Assembly: GCA_963971575.1 (NCBI GenBank)
Contig: OZ020611.1
Span: 183,534,535 to 183,598,534 of the forward strand
DNA: 64,000 nucleotides
Direction of reading: 5' to 3'
Source: Liopterus haemorrhoidalis
Lineage: Eukaryota > Arthropoda > Insecta > Coleoptera > Dytiscidae
Shown: piece after piece, positions 39,101 to 48,086 of the stretch
Position numbering within the stretch: position 1 is the stretch's first letter
Layout: every line of letters starts with the position of its first letter
The notes under the pieces: model-generated
Told to the model about the DNA's origin: nothing
Seen by the model: the letters and a program-made list of their open reading frames with translations, nothing else
The model's database searches: none
Made by a program: the position numbers and the translations under genes

Positions 39101-42100
39101 CTAGGAAATAATTCTGGGTGCGTACTTGCATTAGTATGCAGTGCAAAGACGATATTATAGAGAAGGATGCCTGTTCTTTTCTTTTCTGCTTTCAAATCAG
39201 TTAAGGTTAAATTGTAAAATTCTTAAAAAGTGCAGTTTTATTTGCATTTAGTGTCATTTTTGTTCTTTGACTCGTGAATGCGTCTTGATAATTTGTAATT
39301 TTTAATCGTATTTATTGCTTTTAAACATTGGACAAATTTAACTCTGTTTTGTGCACCGATACACTCTTCGTAGCTATTAAAAGATGCTACTAGACAATTG
39401 TAAATGCTCAATGGATGGTGCTTACACTTTAACTATCAAGGTTTTAACATGTCCTTGGACAAAATTGACACAATACGAATCGAAAGAAATAGATAATTCT
39501 CTGTAATGTATTTTCTATAAAACATCCAGCTATATATAAAGTTATAATTTCTATGAATCCAATATTAACCTAACTCGATCAAACCATTGTTGCTTCAAAT
39601 AGTCCAGCTTCAAATTTTTATACTTATTTTATTTTCAGGGAAATATGAAGCAGCACATGTTGACACATAAAATCCGTGATATGCCGCACCATATTTTCGA
39701 CAAACCACCTAATATGACTCCTCAACCCCCCGAGGAAGCATTACCAGCAAGTATTCCACGGGAAATTCCCATGCCACCTCATCCAGCGGCTGTAGAACCA
39801 ACGTTACCTCCTCCACCACCAGAACTGACGCTGAAACCGGATATTAGTGTCAAAAGATCTACTTCTGAATCGGAGTTACCTATTCCTAAACGAAACCCTA
39901 GTAAGTATTTGATAAATGTGTTATATATGTGCTTCGGTTCAAGTTATTAACATATTATCAGCGATTTTGGTTAATTTACTCTAGACTCATTCATGAAAAA
40001 CAAGCAGAATAAAGCAAAATTTGTATACCGTCACCATCATCATCGTTATCAAACACTTTTGATAACGATGTCTCGGTTTATGCGGGAAAGTCCAGAATTT
40101 AAGATGTTTGTTCGGCATTTTAAATCGTCCCTAAAAATGTTTCGCATTGTAAAAATCATCCCGAATTGGATAAGCTGCTCTGAGATTTTTGTCACTTTTT
40201 CCGCTGAACAATTGTTTACAGTCTATGGACTTATTATCACCCCTGCTCTTTAACTGATTGTGAGTGCTTTTCTGCTTTCCGTTTGTCAATTGATAGAAAG
40301 TGATTTTATTTTGGGTTCGAAGCCGAACCCCGCTCTCTGCCTCAAGTATTTGTAGTATATCCTACTTGTTCAAAGGAATAATCAGCTACTTTGAGTTGAT
40401 CACTTATTACTAAATTAGCCATGACCTTTCATTTATCTTGAAACCTTTCTCCGCTTCTTTTGCTAAATCTTCCAAAACTTAATTTGTTTCTTTTGGGTCG
40501 TTTGACATTAAAACGGATCTTGGATGATACCGTCTTGAAAAGATCTATGTTTGACATTCCAAACCACGTTCTCAACATCCGTAACTAGGATGTTCGACGT
40601 ATTCATTTTGATATTTTTCTTCGATGATTGCCGTAAAAGTACCTTTAGCTGGACATATTCTATTATGATAGGTTTCAATATAAAGACGACATACTAAATT
40701 ACTGTTTCCATTTGCTCGCCAGTATGCTAAAGTATGTCTGTCAACTCTTCGTGTACTTCTAACTCATCTTCTTTAAAATTTACACTACAATCAGTTTCTT
40801 TCAACTAATTTATTTTATTTCAAAAAGGAAACACTGAAGATAATCGCAGCATCACACCTGTGATAAAATGGCTGTAACTATTTAAGAAACTATTTCTTAT
40901 AGACATGTCTATAAGAACTTGTTTGGTCCGTAGAATACGCCAATGAAGTTTGGCCAAGCATTTCAGTTACATCCTGTGTGTACCTATTTAAAAATACAAA
41001 AAAAAACTACACACACTTAAAACATTCAGAGCATCTTGTCGTGGCTGTAACAGGTAGTATTTATTATTGCGCATTAAATGGCCCAATGGATCTCCTTGAC
41101 GTACTCCTCTCTCCGCATTGAACCGGCCTAAGTTCTTTAACAGTTTGATAGGTGCATAAGCATTTTTATAAACAGTCAATTAAACTAGAGTATCTACTAC
41201 TACTCTACTCAGTAGTTATTATTACAATCTTGGGTGAGTTTTGGCTGACTTAACAGTCTTCATTGATTTCTATATAACATGCGATTGTTCGCTTCATCAA
41301 TACCTATGACACGTAGATCGGTTAACCATTTCTCCATTTTAACATGGGTACCCGTATAGATATTCTCTCCGTTACTTCATAATGCTGCCTTCTAATACAA
41401 CCAGACCATTGTAGTTGATTTGATTTTAATATGCTTCGCAATACTGGGCTCGGCGTATAACACTTGCAATTCGGCATTCGATCTTTGCTGAATTCTTGAA
41501 CTTCTGGGTTTCTTATTGAGCCGAATGTTCTCAACATTATTCTAAACCAACTTATTTGTTTATATTTATTTATATATTATTATTATGTTTATGTTTGAGT
41601 AAATTGACCAAAGATCGCTTATGTTTTTTTGTTTGCTGCTTGAGCACTAACTGGCTAGAGGAGAGGTAGTGGCTTGTGGTCGGCTCATGCGTGATGTGTG
41701 TGTGTTTGCAGACATGCAGAGCAGTAAGCATTTGTGCCACGTGTGCAATAAGAACTTCTCGTCCAGTTCGGCGCTGCAGATACACATGCGTACACACACA
41801 GGAGACAAGCCGTTCAGGTGCAACGTCTGTCAAAAAGCCTTCACCACTAAAGGGAACCTGAAGGTAACGTCCGTCATCCATCCACTCGTCCAACAAACCT
41901 CGTCACCCATCCAACACCCAGCTTACTCGCTTATTAACGCATACTAGTAACAATATGTGTACAACTTAACTAATTATATTGTAAATAATACTCCTACTTA
42001 TTAAGTGACATAAATATATAAATCTTGCACTTTAAAAAACAATGCCTTAAGGGGGCGCACAACCGTATAGTTTCTTATACAAAACTAACAATCAGAAATA

Positions 42101-45100
42101 AAATTAATAACAATCTATACATCAATATATTCATGTAAACCAATACTATAATAATATTATAAACGTATTGTAAATATACAACATAAAAAATTAATTTTCC
42201 CTGTTAGTTACGTATAGCATGTTTTTTGATTTAAGCGGAACTAGATTTTTAATTCTAGTAACTGTTAACGTTCAATTGTAAGCTTTTGATCATTTTGTTT
42301 GGTAAAAGCCAACTTCAAACATTACAAAATTAGCTCGTGACAACCTAAGAAAATTAAAATTCCATTTGGTCTCGCTTAAAGGTTTGGAATAGCCTATATT
42401 ACAAAATGAAACTTATTTTCAGAATAGAACAAAATAATAGCTATGTTGTACTATTGTGAAAATACTTATAGTTATTGTATTTGGTATTCTATTTTGCCGC
42501 CTACTTAAATCTACCGGGGTTCTCAATATAGGGGCTGCGGGTAAAAAATAATTCATTTTCGTAAAGAACACATGTGCCAAGTAGAATTTTATTTTCATCC
42601 AGTATAATATTTTTATAAGGTTCTGAACTATAAACAATCATGCCGAAAAAAATGTTGATGTATTAATTGAACATTTCTACACAAAACTACATAAATATAA
42701 GATATTAGAAACCCACGAATATATTTTAAAAAATGACAGAACATTATTGTCTGATCTATTTATAAGTGATTGAGCGATAACATTTTTACAATAATATTTT
42801 CTACAGATACATAAAAATTCGGTGCATATTTTGATGTATAGATTGTTACTAATTTTATTTCATATTGTTAGTTTTTTACAAGAAACTTATAATTTCTTGG
42901 GGTTTTACGCAGCGTTAACGGGGTTGTCAATTTTCACTTGTAAAAAGACTTTATTGAAGAGGGTCTTGGAATTATTTCAAGACCATTTTTATTCTAGTGC
43001 GATTTTAAAATAAATTTTATTAGCAATCAGTAGCGACTCGTGGAAATTTATGATGGAGGTTCTGCAACCAGAAATATAATTGACATTTTCTTTTGGGAAA
43101 GTAAATCATTATTAAGATGGATATAAAAAATTTAACTACCTACGTTTACAAATAAAATCGTATAAAATATAAAAATATTACATTTTATGATTTAATGTGT
43201 ATTTGTCAAGTAGAAGAAAATTAACTTTTTATGTGCTGTACAGAACATGCGATATCCTGCATTTGTATTTATTCTTTATATCAGCGTTTCCCAAACTGTG
43301 CGCCGCGGCACTCTGAGCGCCTTGGCTGGGCTACAGGGGCGCCGCGAAAACCCAGGACCTTTTTTTTGTTATCACTTTGTAGTTTAGAAGTGAGGACCCT
43401 ATTTTTTTAAATCATCACTTTGTATTTTAGAAGTAAAGACTTTTTTTAGGTTATCACTTTGTATTTTAGAAGTGAAGACTTTTTTGTTTTTGGTCATCAC
43501 TTTGTATTTTAGAAGTGAAGACTTTTGTTTTTTAAGGTCACCAAAATAAAATGAAAAATTGAAAAATGATATAGATAAATGTATTGACTTGGGGCGACGC
43601 GGAGAAATTTAAATACATTAAGGGCACCGGGAACCGAAAAAGTTTGGTAACCACTGCTTTATATTATTAATTATTTAAAAATATCTATAATCAAACGTGC
43701 ACTTCGCAAGCTTTTAACTGCAAACGAATGCAGCACCAAAAGTGTATAAGCAGTCGTTACCCCCACTCGATATACATCATAACTTGTAAAAAAACTATTT
43801 TTTGTGTGTTTCGTAAGGGTTTTTAATAAAAAAATAAGTAAATTTATAGATAGAGAGAGTGAAAAATATCGTAAACGTCTGTAATGTTTAAATTAATTTA
43901 ACTTTGGAGGTCTGCAGCTACGCAGCCCTGCAGCTTTTATATACCACCCACCTCTGATAGAAATTTGCCCCAGTAGTATTTTATACTGTCAATCAATTTT
44001 AAAAATTCAAGCCTATTTTAATTATATACATGACAAAGAAATTTAAGTTTTTTTTAATTTGTATAAGTTACAATTATAAATTATTATTCAAGTATAAGAA
44101 AACTGTGGTGGAATAAATGTGACACTTTCATAATGTTTGCTGGGACACATGTGTCCCGCTATAGAATTCTGATGACAAATATGAATAATGGTTGGGGAAG
44201 TGTGTATTTGTCTAAAGCCGGGTTTATAATAGATCCATAACATAAACGCATTACATGCACATATAAACGAATCTGGGATTATCATTGTTCTGTTTATTAT
44301 AAACAGATATTAATATTATATACAGAACAGTGATACTTCATTGATTCGCCTTTATACATATGCAGTGTTTTTCATTACATTTCCAGTGCGGGACACATGT
44401 GTCCCAGCAGACATTATGAAAGTGTCACATGTGTCCCGCCAGCATTTTCTTATACTTGAGTAATTATTTAGAATTGCACTTGCACAATTAAAAACTTTAA
44501 AAAACTCATTTATATCAGACGCGTACCCAGGATTTATTCATAAAGGTTTGACAAAAAAAACTTGACTCTTCTACAAAAATGGCTACTAGTGCCGTTAACG
44601 GCAATAAGTGCAATTTATCAACTCACTATTTAACACCATACAATCTTTCTGATAAGTCTGAATTGTAAAATATATAAGTAGAATAATATTAAACGTAGAC
44701 AATCCTATTCCCAATCACATAATCAAAAAGCATAGCAATAGGCATAGCAATTATAATTGAAGCGATAGTTTTCTGTTATATTTTAAGTAGCTTTTTTGGT
44801 AAATTTTAAGTATAATAATGAAAATTGTCATAAATGGTAATGTGTATGTTATTGTGTTGCAGGTACACATGGGAACACATATGTGGAGCAACGGTGCATC
44901 CAGACGAGGGCGCCGCATGTCCTTAGACCTCCCACCAATACCCATGACACCCAAGGATTCAGAATTTCTGCAGCGGAGGCCCGACCTTTTCTACCCATAC
45001 CTCCCAGCTCCATTCCTTAATGGCATGCAACAAAAGGTAAGTTTATAAAGTTAAGCTCCCAGTATTACAAAATGCAATTCATCTGGAATATAATACTGAA

Positions 45101-46778
45101 TCATTCATTCAAATTTTATAGTAAAGGGTATGAGTACACCCTCTAGTTGACATCGAGTCAACTAGAGTTATCAACATCGGGAGATGCGGGAACGCGAGAT
45201 TTCGTGGAGTCGGGGTCGGACGGATAAGAGCGAAAGATGAGAGTATAAAGCGTTAGAGTTAAGTGGGTTTTACACGATTCAATTTGTTGATCAATTAATT
45301 GAAAAAGTTGGCCTTCAATTAATTGATGTGTGTAAAGTGTAAAAATTTCGTCAGTTAATTGACATAACCTGAAACGTTCTAATTTATCATCATCTAGGTT
45401 ATTTCTTTTGTTTTTGTTCACAGCTCGTAATTTTGTGAAGATTTTTTCAATATTTTCATTTTGATAAATATGTCAACATGTTTTACAGTTGGTAATGTAA
45501 AAATTTTCAAAATAATTGATAAATAAATTGATGTGTGTAAAGTGATGTTTTTTTTCCAAGGTTACCAATAAATTTTTCAATTCATTGACAAAAAACTTGA
45601 TCAATTTATTGATCAATTAATTGAACTGTGTAAAACCAACTTTAGATTGGAATATATTTTTATGAGAGGTGTGAGTGAATGTAATTTTCCAAAAATATGA
45701 ACGAGGATACTGAAACGCCGTATATAGGTCGCTAATACATCGATGGGAACGGTGGTGTTTTAGTGGATTCATCAAATTGTTTTCAAAAAACTAAATGTAT
45801 GAAGTCTGATAACAAAGTTCAACGACTAGCTTCAGCTTCATTTATAAGAAATTATTGTACATTTACATTATTTACCTTCGAAATACTGCCCTTCTGCGGC
45901 TAAATATCGCTACCAGTGTCTTTTCTACTTCTAGAAATACATTTTATAGGCATTGGAACCGCTGGAACCGCTGGAACCGCGTGGAACCGCTTTTTGTTCA
46001 GCCTCCGATTTAATTTTTGCTTTTCTTCAATTTTTAGAAACAGTGTCCTTTTAACAAAATCTTTATTGGCTCTTATAAGACTTGGAAATTAATTTATGAT
46101 GGATGGGCAGCGAAAGTGACTTTGTTCTTCGCCTAAAACTAATGAATCATAAGGGAAGTGTGAGCTGGTGCGTTGTCGTGACTGTCGACATTGGTCAGAA
46201 TCTCTTAACAAGTTCTGCACAACCTCTCTAACAGTCAATCGTCGATTGGTATGGGACTAATTCGCGAATCTATCATAGACAACCTTTTCGTCAATAGCGG
46301 ACTGGCAAATTAACCCAGCCCTGTATTAAAGTGAAGATTCAGTGTTTTATTCAAGATTTACACTCTTATAATAGAATTTAAGATTTATGTACTTCACATT
46401 TCTCTGAATTATATACATATTAATTAAGCTATCATTTTATTAACTCATTATTTTTCCTTACAGTTAAATGAAATCTCAGTGATCCAAAACGCGAACAACA
46501 GTACTGGAAAGTACACTGGTCTTCTGGGTTTCGGTTATCCACCGCCTGGAGATGCTCATCGATCTCAATCGGGTTCTCCATTGTCGGAGAAACCGTCCAC
46601 ACGTCCCCCGAGCCACGAGGCGGTGGAATGCGGCCGCGAACTGCCCAGGATGTGGGACCTGCACTACGAACGAAAACCCGCCGCTGAGCAATCCCTCGAC
46701 ATGTCTGCCACCGCCCCGAACAACCCGCCACCATTGAGCCTGCCGCCACCGCCAAGAGGCGAGGGTCTTGCCGCATGA
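18290..46778 (+). CDS. salm: spalt-family zinc-finger transcription factor (7 coding exons, 5' partial)
   Basis: Joined exons are 18290-21120, 28797-29073, 32258-32391, 39639-39900, 41712-41863, 44863-45036 and 46464-46778. All junctions are GT-AG and keep frame, giving about 1380 residues, close to the usual size of insect Spalt-major. Order of domains: one C2HC finger; a conserved Gln-rich helix (the SALL dimerisation region); a C2H2 pair; a second pair plus an attached single finger; a third pair; a fourth pair. That is nine C2H2 fingers, with the [12 protein letters not shown] linkers and the ALxxH / TTKGNLK signatures of the family. SALL proteins are nuclear, bind AT-rich DNA and mostly repress; in insects they act in tracheal, wing, eye and head patterning (family knowledge). 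The first exon base completes a codon begun in an upstream exon that I could not find, so the N-terminus is missing. Whether this is salm, salr or a single-copy spalt cannot be decided here. Confidence 0.95.
25600..25754 (+). mobile_element. GC-rich hAT MITE, TSD gcgataaa
   Basis: Ends CAGAGGCGGACTTA and TTAAGTACGCCTCTG; the 8-bp duplication gcgataaa is at 25592-25599 and 25755-25762. The interior is rich in GGGGCCCC. In spalt intron 1. Confidence 0.9.
26767..26889 (+). mobile_element. short hAT-like MITE, TSD 7/8
   Basis: Ends CAGTGTAACTA and TAGTTACGCTACTG; flanks cttgcatt (26759-26766) and cttgcaat (26890-26897) differ at one base. 123 bp, in spalt intron 1. Confidence 0.75.
27045..27360 (-). 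pseudogene. mariner-superfamily transposase fragment
   Basis: Minus-strand frames carry GNSVTV, then [20 protein letters not shown] (second catalytic Asp region), and, after a frameshift, [10 protein letters not shown] (the block before the third acidic residue). Upstream WC and G-YFFEN-like blocks are in yet another frame. A multiply frameshifted relic in spalt intron 1. Confidence 0.8.
27536..27699 (-). mobile_element. GC-rich hAT MITE, second copy, TSD 7/8
   Basis: Ends CAGAGGCGAATTAAGTTG and CAACTTAATTCGCCACTG. Flanks cttacaat (27528-27535) and cttataat (27700-27707) differ at one base. The interior matches 12307-12453 in reverse orientation. In spalt intron 1. Confidence 0.88.
28130..28478 (+). 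mobile_element. long-inverted-repeat element
   Basis: Arms of about 90 bp: CTGTACACGCAAGGAAATCA ... TAATTCATAAAGGGTTACGA and their inverse at 28390-28478. The AT-rich centre has no frame. A one-arm fragment is at 10878-10935. It lies 320 bp before the spalt exon at 28797. Confidence 0.85.
28797..29073 (+). CDS. salm: spalt exon, Pro/Ser-rich linker
   Basis: The acceptor TTTTAG ends at 28796 and the donor CAC/GTAAGT is at 29073. The exon is phase 0 in, phase 1 out, and encodes about 92 residues. It is rich in Pro, Ser, Gly and Leu with no zinc finger; this is the linker between the second and third finger groups. It was placed because its phase fits the preceding and following exons exactly and because the translation is low-complexity but stop-free right up to the splice sites. 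Its sequence alone would not identify the gene. Confidence 0.88.
29101..29430 (+). mobile_element. inverted-repeat MITE in spalt intron 2
   Basis: Ends AGTCCGTTCAAAGGTGAGAA and CTCACCTTTGAACGGACT are about 26-bp inverted repeats. It starts only 27 bases after the donor of the exon ending at 29073. Confidence 0.75.
29519..29785 (+). mobile_element. inverted-repeat element, about 57-bp arms
   Basis: Left arm GGCCCGGTCTTTCCACCTTC ... CTGACAGATAAGGTT, right arm the inverse ending GGAAAGATTGGGCATTA. The flanks on both sides carry a similar AATC-TATTAAATTAAAAAGA phrase. Confidence 0.75.
30656..30741 (+). repeat. palindrome (23-bp arms)
   Basis: TGGCCCAAGGGTGGAAAATT and AAATTTTCCACCTTTGGGCC are inverted with about 40 bases between; it could form a cruciform or be the core of a fold-back element. 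In spalt intron 2. Confidence 0.65.
31279..31465 (+). mobile_element. TCTGTCTC MITE, second copy
   Basis: Over 90 percent identical by eye to 7639-7819, with a few bases inserted after GAAACTAG. In spalt intron 2. Confidence 0.85.
32258..32391 (+). CDS. salm: spalt exon, first part of third zinc-finger pair
   Basis: The acceptor TTTTACAG ends at 32257 and the donor AAAG/GTTTGT is at 32391. The translation begins [13 protein letters not shown], runs through [17 protein letters not shown] and stops at GFSTK, the most conserved block of all SALL proteins. The second finger of the pair is cut by the intron just after the Lys of STK. The codon split with the previous exon reads Leu. This is the shortest coding exon (134 nt). 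Confidence 0.95.
34319..35160 (-). pseudogene. RTE-like LINE reverse transcriptase fragment with partial duplication
   Basis: From about 34920 downward on the minus strand: ADDIVLV (catalytic motif), MLQELDEAA, then in broken frames [16 protein letters not shown], and finally [19 protein letters not shown] and [20 protein letters not shown]. All are hallmark blocks of RTE-clade reverse transcriptase C-termini. Several frameshifts are present. A second partial copy of the ERA...SLRD segment lies at 34968-35160, so the fragment is partly duplicated. Confidence 0.8.
36285..36309 (+). repeat. (TA)n microsatellite
   Basis: Twelve TA units directly before a MITE, in spalt intron 3. Confidence 0.95.
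36310..36483 (+). mobile_element. TTAAGCGGAAC MITE
   Basis: Inverted ends TTTCTTTGGTTTAAGCGGAAC and TTCCGCTTAAAGATTGGAA; interior TTTGATCATTTTGTTTTGGA and AAGCCAACTTCAA. It follows a (TA)n run (36285-36309). The most abundant MITE of the window (also 36576, 42217, 58112, 58465, 59437, and arms at 7926 and 9342). In spalt intron 3. Confidence 0.85.
36576..36750 (+). mobile_element. TTAAGCGGAAC MITE, adjacent copy
   Basis: Same body and ends as 36310-36483, about 90 bases downstream and in the same orientation, with independent point differences. In spalt intron 3. Confidence 0.8.
36942..37066 (+). mobile_element. fold-back MITE
   Basis: Arms TATACTAGCGTCGGCGAATC and GATTCGCCTACGCTAGTATA pair almost completely, continuing to ACGTCACAC / TGTGACGT. 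125 bp, TA-flanked type, in spalt intron 3. Confidence 0.85.
38430..38559 (+). mobile_element. hAT-like MITE without clear TSD
   Basis: Ends CAGAGGCGTATCCAGG and CCTGGATACGCCACTG form a 16-bp inverted repeat of the same general type as the other GC-rich hAT MITEs. Flanking 8-mers do not match. In spalt intron 3. Confidence 0.7.
38681..39129 (+). mobile_element. hAT-like MITE (TSD attagtat) carrying a nested TA element
   Basis: Ends AGGTGCGCACCCAG and CTGGGTGCGTACTTGC; the 8-bp duplication attagtat is at 38673-38680 and 39130-39137. Most of the interior is a second element, 38757-39091, with ends CAGGGTGATTTTA / TAAAATCACCCTG flanked by TA on both sides (Tc1/mariner-like target). In spalt intron 3. 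Confidence 0.85.
39639..39900 (+). CDS. salm: spalt exon, end of third finger pair and Pro-rich linker
   Basis: The acceptor TTTTCAG ends at 39638 and the donor CTA/GTAAGT is at 39900. The exon opens [16 protein letters not shown], which completes the second C2H2 finger of the third pair (both zinc-binding His are here). A proline-rich linker follows, and the exon ends in phase 1. The open frame runs on into the intron to a stop at about 39948, but the strong GTAAGT and the phase match to the next exon decide the end. Confidence 0.94.
40985..41180 (-). pseudogene. LINE reverse transcriptase fragment
   Basis: The minus-strand frame has [14 protein letters not shown] and [13 protein letters not shown], the RT motif immediately before the palm. 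It ends where the sequence becomes unrelated. A decayed RTE-like element in spalt intron 4. Confidence 0.75.
41322..41537 (-). pseudogene. LINE reverse transcriptase C-terminal fragment
   Basis: The minus-strand frame [16 protein letters not shown] ... [19 protein letters not shown] resembles the post-RT region of LINE proteins (R-L-Q-W-x-G-H-x-x-R). It lies just upstream of the spalt exon at 41712 and probably belongs to the same dead element as 40985-41180. Confidence 0.6.
41712..41863 (+). CDS. salm: spalt exon, first part of fourth zinc-finger pair
   Basis: The acceptor is TTTGCAG ending at 41711, directly behind a short GT-rich run; the donor is AAG/GTAACG at 41863. The translation carries [20 protein letters not shown] and then the linker and second finger up to TTKGNLK. 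The intron cuts the second finger after NLK, five residues further on than in the third pair, so the two finger-splitting introns are not at equivalent sites. Confidence 0.95.
42217..42394 (+). mobile_element. TTAAGCGGAAC MITE inserted in a TCTGTCTC MITE
   Basis: Flanked by TATA on both sides (42213-42216, 42395-42398). It splits a copy of the other family: CTGTTAGTTACGTA on the left continues as TTACAAAATGAAAC on the right, compared with the uninterrupted copies at 7639 and 31279. Shows that the family targets TA. In spalt intron 5. Confidence 0.8.
43282..43656 (+). mobile_element. hAT MITE with hairpin minisatellite, TSD ctttatat
   Basis: Ends CAGCGTTTCCCAAACT and AGTTTGGTAACCACTG are the classic hAT CAGxGGTTCCCAAACT type. 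The 8-bp duplication ctttatat is at 43274-43281 and 43657-43664. The interior has four to five units of about 36 bp, each with TCACTTTGTATTTTAGAAGT and a T-run, in spalt intron 5. Confidence 0.92.
44086..44461 (+). mobile_element. MITE with about 75-bp inverted repeats
   Basis: Arms ATTCAAGTATAAGAAAA ... GACACTTTCATAATGT-TGCTGGGACACATGTG and the inverse at 44393-44461. The self-complementary GGGACACATGTGTCCC occurs in both arms. The 7-mer aattatt flanks both ends. In spalt intron 5. Confidence 0.85.
44863..45036 (+). CDS. salm: spalt exon, end of fourth finger pair and conserved tail
   Basis: The acceptor TTGCAG ends at 44862 and the donor AAG/GTAAGT is at 45036; phase 0 on both sides, 58 codons. 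It opens [20 protein letters not shown], the signature end of the fourth pair followed by the basic stretch that is almost invariant in SALL proteins, then [16 protein letters not shown] and an aromatic-Pro segment. Confidence 0.95.
45262..45642 (+). mobile_element. inverted-repeat element in spalt intron 6
   Basis: Arms AGTGGGTTTTACACGATTCA ... GATCAATTAATTGA and the inverse ending TGTAAAACCAACT; about 40-bp inverted repeats. The interior repeats the motif AATTGATGTGTGTAAAGTG twice. Confidence 0.8.
45868..46250 (-). pseudogene. mariner transposase C-terminal fragment
   Basis: On the minus strand [14 protein letters not shown] (second catalytic Asp in mariner) is followed by stops, then a divergent stretch, then [13 protein letters not shown], the typical end of mariner transposases. 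A 9-bp tandem (GGAACCGCT-type) at 45955-45990 lies inside. Non-functional relic in spalt intron 6. Confidence 0.75.
46464..46778 (+). CDS. salm: spalt last coding exon, C-terminus
   Basis: The acceptor CTTACAG ends at 46463; the stop TGA is at 46776-46778. It encodes about 104 residues starting [12 protein letters not shown], a stretch that closely resembles the C-terminal region of insect Spalt proteins, then low-complexity Pro/Ser/Ala sequence. GC content is clearly higher than in the flanking intron, as expected for a coding exon in this AT-rich genome. Confidence 0.9.
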   Translation, partial: LNEISVIQNANNSTGKYTGLLGFGYPPPGDAHRSQSGSPLSEKPSTRPPSHEAVECGRELPRMWDLHYERKPAAEQSLDMSATAPNNPPPLSLPPPPRGEGLAA

Positions 46779-48084
46779 AACTACGGCACGCTCACGTCAA
46801 TTACACAACCTGTCTTTCAACATATCTACGGCGCCGCTAAAACGGACAGTACCTGAATGTACCGCCGTGTTGTGCGTTTAAACAGGGTGCAGATGCGTGG
46901 AATAGCGTTAAGTATCCTGCGCGTCCCTGACACCGTGTGTAGTAAAATCATTGTTGCGCCATCTCTGTCGCGCCATCATTAATTAAGAAATAAGACAGTC
47001 TGAGAGATAATGGCTGCAATGTTCCTATATTGAAACTAGTCTATCGTGTAATAATTAAACTATCAAAGTAAAGCGTGTTTGACGAGAGGAAGAGGAACGG
47101 ACAACGAGGCTCCACTGCTGAACGAACTGAAGAAACTGTTGCGGACTGAAAGAGATGAGGTGCGTGGTGTGCGGTGCACGGTGGTGTCTTGCTGACGTTC
47201 TGTTGTAATGTCTGTAAAAGTCAGTGTGAGGGTTGGGGCAATATGGGGTATTCCCTTTTCTCTGTGATACTACACCAGCTGTAGGTGCCGAGCCTAGGCA
47301 AAGCCACTGATAACTGCTGTGTTTTTATTTCAGTTTTTAAATTTAATTTAATTCAAACATTTTATTGTATTATAGTTCATTAATTGTAATATTAATTGTA
47401 ATGTACTTTACACATGGATGAATTTACCCAGTGAATTTCGTATGAATCTTTAACTGTTTTATCATGATGTATATTGTAAGAAACTTGTCCAGTCCATTCA
47501 CAGGAAATTGTGAGGTTGAAACGAGCAAACCAGCCCTACCCAAATTGTATTATAACGTTCTAGCTCCTATATTTAGTGAGGTGAAGAACAAAAGCTGTTT
47601 GAACATATGTATTCCATATTTTTTGTGCAAAAGTACACATTAATCACAATATTTGTTACCCTGTATCCTATAGAATCATGTGGCATTTTCTGTAAATATA
47701 TGCATAATGATCGTTAATTATATATGTATGCTTAATAATCAAAATATCTATGAAGAAAAAAAAAACACTGTCTTTTATTCATAATATTCTATGCCTTTCC
47801 TTCCCTGTTACTGATTTCTACCTTTCCAAAACCAGACGTCTATCAAGCTATGGTAAACAGCAGCCAAGCATGTGCCACCGTCTTCAAGGCCGTACAAATG
47901 GAGGGGCGCGACGAGTGCATAGCACCTAGGTCCCGTAATCATGGGCGAAAAAGTTAAAACAACAGTGACAAACTGGCTGATTTACAACAAACTTATCCAA
48001 AAACTCGTCACAAGGTACAACAAGTGTATCAGTCTAAATAGCGCCTATGTAGAAAAATAAGTAATAAATATCCGTCCATCCATG
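46779..48084 (+). other. probable spalt 3'UTR and downstream spacer
   Basis: There is no coding signal after the spalt stop. The first few hundred bases keep a raised GC content, consistent with transcribed UTR. Candidate polyadenylation hexamers are ATTAAA at 47054 and AATAAA at 48063; neither is decisive, and the UTR end is not fixed. The stretch ends at the TA target site of the Tc1 element. Confidence 0.45.
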
Positions 48085-48086
48085 TA

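Larger units (their letters stand above)
32392..39638 (+). other. spalt intron 3, splitting the third finger pair
   Basis: A 7.2-kb intron. It holds the RTE fragment (34319), two TTAAGCGGAAC MITEs, a fold-back MITE (36942), a hAT-like MITE (38430) and a nested pair (38681). 32700-33360 is very AT-rich simple-like sequence; 35161-36284 and 37067-38429 show nothing supported. Confidence 0.8.
39901..41711 (+). other. spalt intron 4
   Basis: A 1.8-kb intron containing two minus-strand LINE fragments; the rest shows nothing supported. Confidence 0.8.
41864..44862 (+). other. spalt intron 5, splitting the fourth finger pair
   Basis: A 3.0-kb intron holding the nested MITE at 42137-42420, the hAT MITE with minisatellite (43282) and the long-armed MITE at 44086. 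The part 43030-43280 and 43900-43960 (CAGTAGCGACTC ... GTCTGCAGCTAC) may be the two ends of another element around the hAT MITE. Confidence 0.75.
45037..46463 (+). other. spalt intron 6
   Basis: A 1.4-kb intron containing the inverted-repeat element at 45262 and a minus-strand mariner relic at 45868. Confidence 0.8.
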
